Below, piece by piece: positions 35,974-43,992 of a DNA stretch of 64,000 nucleotides. Numbering within the stretch: position 1 is the stretch's first letter; each line of letters starts with the position of its first letter. Source of the DNA: Streptomyces sp. NBC_01198 (GTDB taxonomy: Bacteria; Actinomycetota; Actinomycetes; Streptomycetales; Streptomycetaceae); the NCBI RefSeq assembly GCF_036010485.1, contig NZ_CP108568.1, positions 7,821,001 through 7,885,000 on the forward strand, read 5' to 3'. A program made the translations under genes and the position numbers. Below the pieces are notes generated by a model. The model was given only the letters and a program-made list of their open reading frames with translations. It did not search any database and was not told the DNA's origin.

Positions 35974-36612
35974 CTGACGGAGGACGTCGTAGCCTACGAA
36001 CTCGAACAGTCGGGTGCCGGTGCGCAGGGGTTGATGCGTGCCGGTGAACCGGTGCACGCCGACCCCATAACCGACGCCCGGTTCCGACAGCCACTGCAGT
36101 TCGAAATCCTGCCCGCCGAACCAATCGCAGATCATGGGCACTCGGTCGGGGGTGGCGCGGTTGCGGGTCCAGATGACGGTGCCGCCGGTCTTGCACAGCT
36201 GGTTGCAGGCGCCAATAGTGTGCTCGATGTCGCTGTCGGTGATGTTCCCGAAGACGCCGCAGACCAGTACGAGGTCCGCGGGGGTCATGTCCTGGTACTG
36301 ATCGATGAGGGAGGCGTCACCCGTCACCACCTCGATCTGGTCCAGGCCTGCCTGGCAGGCCGTCTCCGAAGCCGCGGCGGTGTTGCGGGCGTCCAACTCG
36401 ACAAGCCTCGCCCGCACCTCATGGCGGCGCGGGTGATCGGAGAGGACGTAAAGGAGGTCGCGACCGTCCCCGGCGCACAGGCTGATCACCTTCAACGGCC
36501 CGGTTGGGGCACCATCCAGAGCAGTTCGAATCTGGGACTGAACACACCGCAGCCTTCGTGCCATCCAGGAGTCGGCTACGTCGTACTTCTCGTGCCAGAT
36601 GTTCCAGTCCAT
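35968..36612 (-). CDS. Class I SAM-dependent methyltransferase lying between two IS ends
   Basis: This is a 214-residue protein. The N-terminal MDWNIWHEKYDVADSWMARR is followed by motif I KVISLCAGDGRDLLYVL, the acidic motif II region VRARLVELDAR and ADLVLVCGVFGNITDSDIEH. It is a Rossmann-type methyltransferase of the small-molecule kind. ATG 36612 is the natural start. The last codons GAG-TAA come from the IS256-like end at 35960-35973, so the original C-terminus may have been slightly longer. The gene sits exactly between two direct copies of that end. The substrate is unknown. Confidence 0.7.
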   Translation of the reverse strand: MDWNIWHEKYDVADSWMARRLRCVQSQIRTALDGAPTGPLKVISLCAGDGRDLLYVLSDHPRRHEVRARLVELDARNTAAASETACQAGLDQIEVVTGDASLIDQYQDMTPADLVLVCGVFGNITDSDIEHTIGACNQLCKTGGTVIWTRNRATPDRVPMICDWFGGQDFELQWLSEPGVGYGVGVHRFTGTHQPLRTGTRLFEFVGYDVLRQE

Positions 36613-36685
36613 CGCCGCACCCTACGGCTGACCACGAGCCGCAGACGATCGAATTTCGATGACCGCAAGGCGGTCATCCACAGAT

Positions 36686-36699
36686 CTTGACAATTACTC
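36686..36699 (+). repeat. Direct repeat copy 2, IS256-like right end
   Basis: This CTTGACAATTACTC follows GCGGTCATCCACAGAT, which resembles the usual 3' end of IS256-type elements. It is identical to 35960-35973. Here it interrupts a minus-strand gene after the codons for GGQYA. Confidence 0.6.
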
Positions 36700-37207
36700 G
36701 CGTACTGGCCGCCGATGGTCCACCAGCTGCTGAGGTCGGTGCCCGGCGGGAGGGGGTGACCGAACAGGCCGGCCGCGTGGGCAACCGCGTCCCGGGTGAC
36801 GTAGCGGTCAGCGTCGCAGTCCTGGAGGTGGCGGCGGATCACGTCGTCGTCCCAGCCCAGCATCTGGAAGAAGGCGCCGTTGGTGCCCGCCATCATCTGG
36901 GTGTAGGCGTGGGCGTCGGTCATGGCGTAGGAGGACAGGCGGGCCCACTCGCACAGGTTGTGGGGGAGTCGCTGCCCGAGCGCGATCAGCTTGTTGAGGT
37001 GCTTGATGGCCCAGCGGGCCAGGTCGACTTGAGCGACCAGGAGCACCGGCGCACCACCTTGCCATCACCTGTCGAGCTGGTCAGGGCGCGGAAGGCCCCG
37101 CGGGCGGGCGGGCGCTGCTCACGGACCTGGCGCAGCGCTTGCGCATGGGAGCCCCCGAAGACTTCCTGATAGCGGCGGGCGTCGTTGTGGCGTGCGTGAG
37201 AGGACAT
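36700..37207 (-). pseudogene. Actinobacterial hypothetical protein, frameshifted and cut by an IS end
   Basis: ATG 37207 (GGGAAGG upstream) opens with ARHNDARRYQEVFGGSHAQA, then ALTSSTGDGKVV. A frameshift near 37045 then leads to LLVAQVDLARWAIKHLNKLI, ALGQRLPHNLCEWARLSSYA and LFGHPLPPGTDLSSWWTIGG. The frame is broken off at 36699 by the IS256-like end. The short RRYQE...QALR motif is common at the start of actinomycete plasmid and integrative-element proteins. No function is known. Confidence 0.55.
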
Positions 37208-37400
37208 GGAGAACCTTCCCGCTCTGGTGCCGCCGCCGTGATCGGCGGCTGTGGCCAGGCAGGCCACAACGGCGTGCTGCGATGCCGCGGAGCAGCTGGG
37301 GCCTACTTCCCGCCTCACGAATGCGAGTGTGTTTCAGCCGGGGCACCGTCGCAGTGCTTCGAGCGGCACCGGCCTGATCAACGAACCCGACGGAGCGCAG

Positions 37401-37568
37401 TCACGCCGAAGCAACCTCGGGACGGGGATACGCGACGGTGCGCAGCGGCCGGTCGGGGCGGCACAGCGGGCAGGGGGCGGCGTCCTCGCCTGTCAGGACG
37501 GCGCGGGCCTGCTCGGTGGTGGCGGGCCGGGTGAGGTCGCGGGCCGCGTGGCAGTCGCCGCGGTGATC
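37401..37568 (-). pseudogene. DUF6233 protein, C-terminal fragment
   Basis: The fragment reads HRGDCHAARDLTRPATTEQA, then DAAPCPLCRPDRPLRT. This is the Cys/His-rich end of DUF6233 proteins and closely matches the intact copy at 47382-47882. The N-terminal two thirds are missing; the coherent part begins at about 37568, next to a TniB-like tail on the other strand. Confidence 0.6.
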
Positions 37569-37715
37569 GGCGCGCTGTCCAACCGGATCCGCGGAGCCGC
37601 TGTCGACGCAATCCTCGGCGGCACGGAGAAGATCACCGAGAAGGACCTCGCCGCTGTCCCACTCGAATACAGCGTACAGCAATCGGCATCCGCCATCCGG
37701 CAGCCGGCCCGGTGA
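37566..37715 (+). pseudogene. TniB-like ATPase, C-terminal fragment
   Basis: The frame reads IGALSNRIRGAAVDAILGGT, then EKITEKDLAAVPLEYSVQQS. This layout resembles the C-terminus of TniB/TnsC AAA+ transposition proteins. The stop overlaps the GTG of the following TniQ-like gene by 4 bp, the arrangement expected for a tniB-tniQ pair. Everything before about 37566 is lost. Confidence 0.45.
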
Positions 37716-38313
37716 CGCGACCGGGCATCCCCGAGCGGCTGACAACGCTCCCGGTGCGCGTCCGGCCTCGCACGGGAGAAGCAGTCCACTCCTACGTCCG
37801 CCGCCTGGCCATCGCCAACCACCTGCGCCCCAGCTACGTGCACGGCTTCCTCATCGGTCCACCCTTCTGGCAGGGCCGAAAGCCTCGACCAGACCGGCTT
37901 GCCGTCCTTTCCGGACTCCCCGAAGAACACCTAGCCAGGCCTCTGGTGCACCAGCCGCACTGCTCGTCCAAATCAAATACTCGGACCGGGACAAACCCGA
38001 AGATCGCCGGGCACAGCTCTTCCTGCAGATCCGGCGCTTTGCTGAAGGAAGAGGACTGCGCCTTCGAACCGTCGCAGCACACTTCAACGTCACCCGCGGA
38101 ACAGTCCGTCGAGCGCTCCGCACGCCTGAACCAGCAAGAGCACACATCATCCGACGACGGCAGCCGGCCATCGAGCCGATCAAGGCGCTGATCGACCCCA
38201 TGGCCGACGAAGGTCTCCTCCCAAAACAGATCTGGGACCGCCTCTACGACGACCACGGCATAACCGTGACCAACCTCGCACCGATCGTCCGCTACGTCGC
38301 CTCGCCACACTAG
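37712..38313 (+). pseudogene. TniQ-like protein with C-terminal helix-turn-helix, frameshifted
   Basis: GTG 37712 opens LPVRVRPRTGEAVHSYVRRL, then LRPSYVHGFLIGPP and LSGLPEEHLARPL, the TniQ domain opening. Near 37950 the frame shifts; reading on to TAG 38313 gives RAQLFLQIRRFAEGRGLRLR, then TVAAHFNVTRGTVRRAL (helix-turn-helix) and PIKALIDPMADEGLLPKQIW. Such a TniQ plus DNA-binding layout occurs in actinomycete transposons. TniQ proteins bring the target-choosing machinery to DNA. This copy is inactive. Confidence 0.5.
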
Positions 38314-38375
38314 AGACCGACCCCAGCGGCGAAACCCAGTAGCTGCCGGGCCTCCCTCTGCCTACGGTCGGCCGC

Positions 38376-38850
38376 ATGGCTGACGAGAGCTTCGCACATC
38401 CACGGCTCGCCGCGATCTACGATCCGCTCGACCCAGACCGCAGCGACCTCGACGCATACCTCGAAATAACACAAGAGCTTCAGGCGCATAGCGTGCTGGA
38501 CATCGGCTGCGGCACGGGAGCCTTCGCGCTCCTGCTGGTCGATCGCGAGATCGAAGTCACCGGCATCGATCCCGCTGGGGCATCCATCGACGCGGCCCGG
38601 GCCAAGGCCGGCAGGGAGCGAGTGCGCTGGATCTGCGGCGATGCCACAGACCTCCCGCCACTGCAGGTCGACCTCGCAACCATGACAGCGAACGTCGCCC
38701 AGGAAATCGTCGATCCGCGGACATGGCAGAAGACGCTGCGGACAGCCCACGATGCACTGCGGCCCGGCGGGCATCTCGTCTTCGAGACCCGCAGCCCCGC
38801 CCGGCGCGCCTGGGAGGAGTGGACCCGCGAAGACTCACACAGCGTGACGG
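38376..38850 (+). pseudogene. SAM-dependent methyltransferase, 3' truncated
   Basis: ATG 38376 encodes SFAHPRLAAIYDPLDPDRSD, motif I LDIGCGTGAFALLLVDR, then IEVTGIDPAGASIDAARAKA, DLATMTANVAQEIVDP and HLVFETRSPARRAWEEWTRE. These are the first 155 or so residues of a methyltransferase of the ubiE/tam type. After SVTEF (about 38850) the sequence switches to an unrelated tail running into the next gene. The C-terminal substrate part is missing. It may be unstable or inactive. Confidence 0.6.
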
Positions 38851-38895
38851 AGTTCGCCGGGTACCGGGCGCAGGACGAGAGCGAGGGAGAAGGCA

Positions 38896-39186
38896 ATGGG
38901 CAGCAGCCGGCCGCGAAAGCGCGGGGTGCGGCGCGCCGTGGCAGTGACTATGGCCGCCGTAGGAGGGCCGGTGCTGGCGACGTGGACCGTGCCGGGCCAT
39001 GCCGCCGTGCCGGCGTGCGCGGCCGGGCTCGCCGTGGCCGTAGCAGTGATCGCGGTGCTCACGGCGGTGGTGGCCGCGCTGGCGCTGGGCTCCGCTTTCG
39101 CGGGTGCGCAGCAGCAGCGCCAGGCGGCGCGCCGCACCCTGGTGGTCCTGCTGCGGCTGGCCCCGTGGTACTCGAGCCGCCGCTGA
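38896..39186 (+). CDS. Small membrane protein of unknown function
   Basis: The product has 96 residues: a basic start (MGSSRPRKRGVRRA), two hydrophobic helices (AVAVTMAAVGGPVLATW and AVAVAVIAVLTAVVAALALG), then a basic QQQRQAARR tail. GAGGGAGAAGGC precedes ATG 38896. It probably sits in the membrane with both ends in the cytoplasm. The 5' neighbour is a truncated methyltransferase that runs into it out of frame. Confidence 0.5.
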   Translation: MGSSRPRKRGVRRAVAVTMAAVGGPVLATWTVPGHAAVPACAAGLAVAVAVIAVLTAVVAALALGSAFAGAQQQRQAARRTLVVLLRLAPWYSSRR

Positions 39187-39389
39187 AGGGGAGTCTGTCT
39201 GCGGCCATGGCGAGCGGGCACGATCGTCGCTGAGGAGGGTCTCATGAGTGGGCCCGCAGTGGGGCATTGGCTGCCGGAGAAGCGGGGCGCGCTCGACGCT
39301 GCGTCGTGGCGCCGACAGCGGCCGTGGAAATATGCCCCAGACGGGGCGGTGCTGAGCTCCTCGGACGAACCAGGCGAAGGGGTGCTCAT

Positions 39390-40082
39390 ATGGAGGATAT
39401 TTCGGAGGAGCGGTGTCGCATCGTGCAGTCGCCTCCGCCGGAGCTCGTCGCGGAGGCGGCTGCAAACCCGGGCGGGTCGGTTGCGGAGATCGACCCTGAC
39501 CTCATCGGCGACCCCAACGGCTACGTCCCTGGGGAGGCCGTCCAGGGTATCTGGCGGGTCGGCGAGGATGGGAAGCTGACCGGCGAATTCGTGGAGAATC
39601 CGAACTACGGCCCGCCCAAGGATGATTTCGCCAAGCTTACAGATTCCGGGCACTGGCTGGACTGGCTCGATGAACAGCCCGCCGTTGCAGTGCGCGACTC
39701 CATCGCGCGGATCTTGGACGAACAGGTCCCTGGAGCGGTTGTGGAGTGGGTCAAGGTCCTCGACGTTCCGCGCTACCTCACCGGAGGCCGCCCCCGACGG
39801 GACGATGAGAGCCACGTGATCGTCACCCGGCCCGGCATCGCCCTCTCCTTCGCGCTCTCTGTGACCAGCCCCGGACGCAGACGGGAGATCCTCCAGGGTG
39901 CATTCTCCTGGGTCGCCGTCAGACTCGACCAGCCCGGCAATCGCAAGGACCAGGTTTGGCTCGACCTACGAGTTGATCTGGACTGGGCCGAGACGGAACT
40001 CCGCAACCGGATCTACCTCGTCGCCATGCCCCAGCCCCCGGCAACGCCACCTGAAACCCGCCACATCCGAATCTCGGGTTGA
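39390..40082 (+). CDS. Hypothetical protein, 230 residues
   Basis: ATG 39390 has GAAGGGG upstream. The sequence includes IDPDLIGDPNGYVPGEAVQG, then IWRVGEDGKLTGEFVENPNY and DSIARILDEQVPGAVVEWVK. No membrane segment, signal peptide or catalytic motif is evident; it looks like a soluble cytoplasmic protein. A strong ribosome site (GAGGAGGG) precedes another ATG at 39244 in a different frame, whose first 50 or so codons overlap this gene's leader. A small leader peptide or an old frameshift is possible. Confidence 0.5.
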   Translation: MEDISEERCRIVQSPPPELVAEAAANPGGSVAEIDPDLIGDPNGYVPGEAVQGIWRVGEDGKLTGEFVENPNYGPPKDDFAKLTDSGHWLDWLDEQPAVAVRDSIARILDEQVPGAVVEWVKVLDVPRYLTGGRPRRDDESHVIVTRPGIALSFALSVTSPGRRREILQGAFSWVAVRLDQPGNRKDQVWLDLRVDLDWAETELRNRIYLVAMPQPPATPPETRHIRISG

Positions 40083-40129
40083 TGGCTTCGTTCACGTGAA
40101 GTGGTTCTGGCACACATTCCGTGATCTGG

Positions 40130-40597
40130 TTACTGAGTGTTCAGGTGCCCATGAAGTTGAGCTCGAAGAGAGTGGGCTATTTGGTCTGCCTCGTCTGCGG
40201 TTACTCGCTCCTGTTCAGGTCGCCGAAGCAGATCGAAGATGCCGGGCCCACGATGCTCTGGTTGCAGATCTGCCATGCGCGGCACGATGTGGAAGTGCAC
40301 ATGCGGGAAGCCTTCGGCTTCGGCGAACTGCACGACGTAGGTCTTGGCGCAGCCAGTCATGCTCCGTAGGGCGCGTGAGAGCTTGACCTGCCACATCCCT
40401 AGGGCAGATGCCTCAGCGTTGGTGAGATCGTGAACCGCGGCAACGTGGCGCCGAGGCAGCAGCACCAGCCAGCCCGGCACTGCGGTGTTGATGGCGTGGG
40501 CCACCCGCCAGCGCTGGTCGTGAACCACGCACTCGCGTGGTGGCAGGTCGTCGAACTCTGCTTCCTTGCTGCATGCGTAGCAGTCGGGAGTCATCAT
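40130..40597 (-). CDS. HIT-family nucleotide hydrolase/transferase
   Basis: This is a 155-residue protein. It has the HIT triad motif HVHFHIVPR near residues 99-107, and an upstream HAINTAVPGWLVLLPRRHVA strand pair. An N-terminal CYAC pair could help bind zinc, as in HinT or GalT relatives. It probably hydrolyses or transfers nucleotide phosphates such as AMP-linked amines. Start ATG 40597 or 40594. It is convergent with the hypothetical gene to its left. Confidence 0.85.
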   Translation of the reverse strand: MMTPDCYACSKEAEFDDLPPRECVVHDQRWRVAHAINTAVPGWLVLLPRRHVAAVHDLTNAEASALGMWQVKLSRALRSMTGCAKTYVVQFAEAEGFPHVHFHIVPRMADLQPEHRGPGIFDLLRRPEQERVTADEADQIAHSLRAQLHGHLNTQ

Positions 40598-40774
40598 GAA
40601 CAGAGATCGTAGAACTGTGCTCTGCGAAACTCCTGTTGGCCTCAGCCACTAGTCACGCTAAGTCGCTGTTGTCGTTCCGAATTTGAGGGCGGCGTTTTCG
40701 CTGGTCAGGCATGGGTTGGGTAGTTCGGTGGGAGGTGTGGCCTGTCGGGTTGTCGCTCGCTGGGGGAGGCCGGG

Positions 40775-41278
40775 ATGGCGTCGGTTGTCGGACTGCTGGA
40801 ACGGCACGAGGTTGCTGCTCGTCGTCGGGTCGACGGGCTGCGGGAGGAGGCCGACCGGATCCACGCCGAGTTGGCCGAGGCCGAGCAGGAATGGCGGGAG
40901 TGGTCGGTCGCCCGCAGGCGAGTCGACGCGGTGCTGGCTTCCGGCGGCGATGACCAGGCGGAAGCCTCCCAAAGCTCGCGGGATGCGGTGCAATCGAGGT
41001 CACAGGTGCCTGTGTGGCGCGAAGGGCTTGCCCGGTCGGTCCTGTCGGTGGACTACCAGCGGATCGTGCAGGCACTCGCCGACCGGTCCCGGCTTCATCA
41101 AGGGCCCTTGACCTGCCAGGAGATGGCCGCGGTGTTCGGGATGGACGTGGTGCCGGCTCGGGTGGAGGCCTTGCGGGCGAAGGCGAAACGCCTGGTCGCG
41201 CGGGGATGGCTGACCGAGCCCTCACCAGGCCAGTTCACGCTGGCGAAGGGTGTTGCCGGGCCAGCCGGCGGGTCATGA
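40775..41278 (+). CDS. Coiled-coil/winged-helix protein inside an IS element
   Basis: This is a 167-residue protein. The first half is a long charged helix (VDGLREEADRIHAELAEAEQ, EWREWSVARRRVD), likely coiled coil. The second half reads DYQRIVQALADRSR, then LTCQEMAAVFGMDVVPARVE and AKRLVARGWLTEPSPGQFTL, a winged-helix DNA-binding layout. ATG 40775 has GGGGGAGG upstream. It lies between the inverted repeats of the IS5-type element and overlaps the transposase 3' end by 44 bp, convergent. Similar genes seem common in Streptomyces accessory DNA. Its role is unknown; control of transposition is possible. Confidence 0.6.
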   Translation: MASVVGLLERHEVAARRRVDGLREEADRIHAELAEAEQEWREWSVARRRVDAVLASGGDDQAEASQSSRDAVQSRSQVPVWREGLARSVLSVDYQRIVQALADRSRLHQGPLTCQEMAAVFGMDVVPARVEALRAKAKRLVARGWLTEPSPGQFTLAKGVAGPAGGS

Positions 41279-42026
41279 GCAGGGTCATCGACCAGTAGAC
41301 GATCGCCTCCGCGCTGGTGGTGCGGCGTTCGTAGTCGCGTGCCAGCCGGCGGGTGCGCATCAGCCAGGCGTTGGTGCGCTCAACGATCCACCGCTTGGGC
41401 AGGACCACGAAGCCGCGTCGGTCGTCGCTGCGTTTGACGATCTGCAGGACCAGCGCGAGGACGGCCAGGCAGTGCTCGACGAGGCTGCCGGTGTATCCGC
41501 CGTCTGCCCGGACCAGGACCAGACGATGATGCGCCTCGGTCACCCGCTGGAGCAGGACCTTCGCGGCGGTGCGGTCTCCGACGTCCGCAGCGGTGACCAT
41601 CACGCCCAGCAGCAGGCCGAGACTGTCGACGACGAGGTGCCTTTTGCGGCCGTTGATCAGTTTCCCGCCGTCGAAGCCGCGGCTGTCGGAGCCGACGACC
41701 GCGTCCGCCTTGACCGACTGGGAGTCGATCACGGCGGCCGTCGGCTCGATGTCCCGCCCGGCACGGGTGCGGACCCGGTCGCGCAGCCGGTCGTGGAACT
41801 CCCCGATCAGGCCGCGGTCGCGCCAGCGGCGGAAGAACGCGTAGACCCGGTCCCATGGCGGGAAATCGGCCGGCATCGCGCGCCACTTGATTCCGTTGTC
41901 GATCAGATACCGCACCGTGTCCAGTATGGCCCGGTGGCAATACGCCTCCGGCTGACCGCCGCGGCCACGCATCCAGCCCGGCACCGGCAGCAACGGCCGG
42001 ACCACTTTCCACTCCGCGTCCGTCAT
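41235..42026 (-). CDS. IS5-family transposase
   Basis: This is a 263-residue protein. WKVVRPLLPVPGWMRGRGGQ is followed by the DDE residues in AVIDSQSVKAD, VLVRADGGYTG and IVERTNAWLMRTRRLARDYE. The frame is uninterrupted to TGA 41235. The start is unclear: ATG 42026 is the first normal codon, but RRRPRYPSD upstream also fits the family's opening, reaching back to a CTG. It lies inside the 19-bp inverted repeats and looks capable of activity. The bifunctional DNA cut-and-join reaction is known for the family. Confidence 0.85.
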   Translation of the reverse strand: MTDAEWKVVRPLLPVPGWMRGRGGQPEAYCHRAILDTVRYLIDNGIKWRAMPADFPPWDRVYAFFRRWRDRGLIGEFHDRLRDRVRTRAGRDIEPTAAVIDSQSVKADAVVGSDSRGFDGGKLINGRKRHLVVDSLGLLLGVMVTAADVGDRTAAKVLLQRVTEAHHRLVLVRADGGYTGSLVEHCLAVLALVLQIVKRSDDRRGFVVLPKRWIVERTNAWLMRTRRLARDYERRTTSAEAIVYWSMTLLMTRRLARQHPSPA

Positions 42027-42283
42027 GTCCGACGGATACCGAGGCCGGCGGCGTTCCCGAACCGGTGTGCCAGGCAGTCACACCCCGGAGTGACCGAACT
42101 GGACGGCCCAGCCATCGACACGGAACACTCCAACACCGGGGCCTCCTGACGTTGTTCGTTGATTCGACACCATCGAACTGTTCAGAAGGCCCCACCCTTA
42201 TGCACCGACCATGCCGTCACCACCCAAACGGGAACCCCGGTTCGAAGCCCACTCCCCAAGGCCGGAACGACAACAGCGACTTA

Positions 42284-43132
42284 GAAGTCGTCTCATTTGG
42301 AAGTTCGGTAATCTGCGGTCGTGGGGATCGTGGAGCGCCTGGTGCCAGATGAACTGTGGGAGTTTTTCCAGAGGGTCGTGCCGCCTGCGCCGTCGCGGCC
42401 GCAGGGTGGCGGCCGGCGTCGGTACGGAGACCGCGAGGTGCTGGCGGCCATCGTGTTCGTCGCCACCTCCGGCTGTACCTGGAGGCAGTTGCCGCCTTCC
42501 TTCGGACCATCGGGACCCACGGCCCACCGCCGGTTCACCGAATGGAGCAAGGCCCGGGTGTGGGCCAAGCTTCACCGCCTGGTCCTGGACGAACTCGGCG
42601 CACGCGGCGGGCTGGACTGGAGTCACTGCGCGATCGACTCGGTGAACATGCGGGCTCTGAAAAGGGGGACCTGACAGGTCCGAATCCTGTCGATCGGGGC
42701 AAGTACGGCTCGAAGATCCACTTGATCACCGAGCGGACCGGTCTGCCCATATCCGTCGGGATCTCGGGGGCGAACCTGCACGACAGCCAGGCCCTCATCC
42801 CACTGGTCTGCGGCATTCCGCCGATCCGCTCCCAGCGCGGTCCGCGTCGCCGGCATCCCGCCAAACTGCACGCGGACAAGGGCTACGACTACAACCACCT
42901 GCGCAGATGGCTCGCCTTACGCGGGATCACGCACCGCATTGCCCGCAAAGGCATCGAGTCCTCCCAACGCCTCGGTCGTCATCGCTGGACCGTCGAACGC
43001 ACCATGGCCTGGCTGGCCGGATGCCGCCGTCTGCACCGCCGGTACGAACGCAAAGCCGAGCACTTCCTCGCCTTCGCCAGCATCGCCTGCACTCTCATCT
43101 GCTACCGCAGACTCACCAAATGAGACGACTTT
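42284..43132. mobile_element. IS5-family (IS427-type) insertion sequence
   Basis: This 849-bp element has terminal repeats AAGTCGTCTCATTTGG (about 42285-42300) and its complement near 43117-43132. TTA lies on both sides (42281-42283 and 43133-43135), a 3-bp target duplication as used by IS427-type elements. It is inserted exactly at the right end of the previous IS5-type element. The transposase is split over two frames. Confidence 0.8.
42321..43123 (+). CDS. IS5-family transposase made by -1 frameshift (orfA-orfB)
   Basis: OrfA from GTG 42321 covers DELWEFFQRVVPPAPSRPQG to DWSHCAIDSVNMRALKRGT, stopping at TGA 42672. OrfB continues in the -1 frame from about 42663: GDLTGPNPVDRGKYGSKIHL, then LHADKGYDYNHLRRWL and GRHRWTVERTMAWLAGCRRL. 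The frames join at AAAAGGGGG (42660-42668), a likely slippage site, and the fused protein then has a complete D-D-E set. Programmed frameshifting is usual in this group, so the element is probably active rather than broken. Confidence 0.8.
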
Positions 43133-43238
43133 TTAGGGGGTGTGTGGTAGAGGCGGCGCGCCTGCGGTGCGGTGCCGTCGGCGCGCTGGTGCGCACTGCG
43201 GTGCGGTCGGTGCGGTTCATCGTCCGGCGGCGGTGCGC

Positions 43239-43706
43239 CTACGCGATGGTGAAGCGCACCGGGTGCGCACCGGCCGGTGCGGGGTGCGCATCGAGGGCCT
43301 GGCCGACGCCGGCCGCTTCCAGCTGGCGGAGGATGTCGGCGACGTCCTCGTGGTCCTCGGTGAGGATCTGCTCGGTGAAGGCGATGACCGAGCGGGCGAT
43401 GCCCTGCGCCGCGTCGGGCCCGGTCTGCTCCCAGGTGTGCAGGGTGGTGAGGAAGACCCGTCCCAGGGCCTCCAGCGCGAAGGTGTCCTCGCACGCCTCG
43501 CCGGTGTCCGGTCCGGGCAGCGCGGTGACCGGGACGACGATCTGCGTCGCGGCGTCCACGAGCAGCGCGGCCAGCCGCGGTTCGGCCGCGGCGAACTCAG
43601 CGGCGGCTTCGGTGTCGCCGGCCTGGACCGCCCGCAGGTAGGCGAAGGCGCTGATGGCCGCGTGCGGGGTCATCGGGGCGAGCGGCGCAACACTGGGCTG
43701 GGACAT
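43239..43706 (-). CDS. Hypothetical protein, 155 residues, helical
   Basis: ATG 43706 has GAGGAG upstream. The protein is rich in Ala and Glu with predicted long helices: AISAFAYLRAVQAGDTEAAA, then TALPGPDTGEACEDTFALEA and IAFTEQILTEDHEDVADILR. No known motif is evident. It lies at the edge of the stretch between the IS5 elements and the SIR2 gene. It could be part of that cargo. The function is not known. Confidence 0.5.
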   Translation of the reverse strand: MSQPSVAPLAPMTPHAAISAFAYLRAVQAGDTEAAAEFAAAEPRLAALLVDAATQIVVPVTALPGPDTGEACEDTFALEALGRVFLTTLHTWEQTGPDAAQGIARSVIAFTEQILTEDHEDVADILRQLEAAGVGQALDAHPAPAGAHPVRFTIA

Positions 43707-43992
43707 GGACAAGCTCCTCACGTACGGGCCGCCCCGCTGATCGAGCGCGGCCTCACCAGCGATGCTCGAACTGCGGCCCTGTGGACAGAGTGCGTGCACC
43801 GGGGAAGAGATCTCCGTCTTGCGACTGAGCGGCCTGGCGGCGTGGGGCGGGCGTCAGCTCCATGAGGCGCGGCCGACAGCAATCCCGCTGACATGAGGGC
43901 CGACCCGAGTCCAGGATTTGGGCGGCGAGCCTGTCGGTGACCGGGTAGTTTCATCCCGAATCACCCGCCAACCAGCCCATGAATGAGGACCG

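Larger units (their letters stand above)
40661..42281. mobile_element. IS5-type element carrying a second gene
   Basis: Perfect 19-bp inverted repeats AGTCGCTGTTGTCGTTCCG bound the element at 40661-40679 and 42263-42281. A TA lies at both sides (40659-40660 and 42282-42283) within an apparent CTAG target, as IS5/IS1031-type elements use. Inside are a minus-strand transposase and a convergent plus-strand DNA-binding-type gene. Confidence 0.75.

Noticed and set aside
42220..42260. tRNA-like GGTTCGAA element
   Set aside because: No matching five-base stem or acceptor/anticodon arms could be drawn around it.
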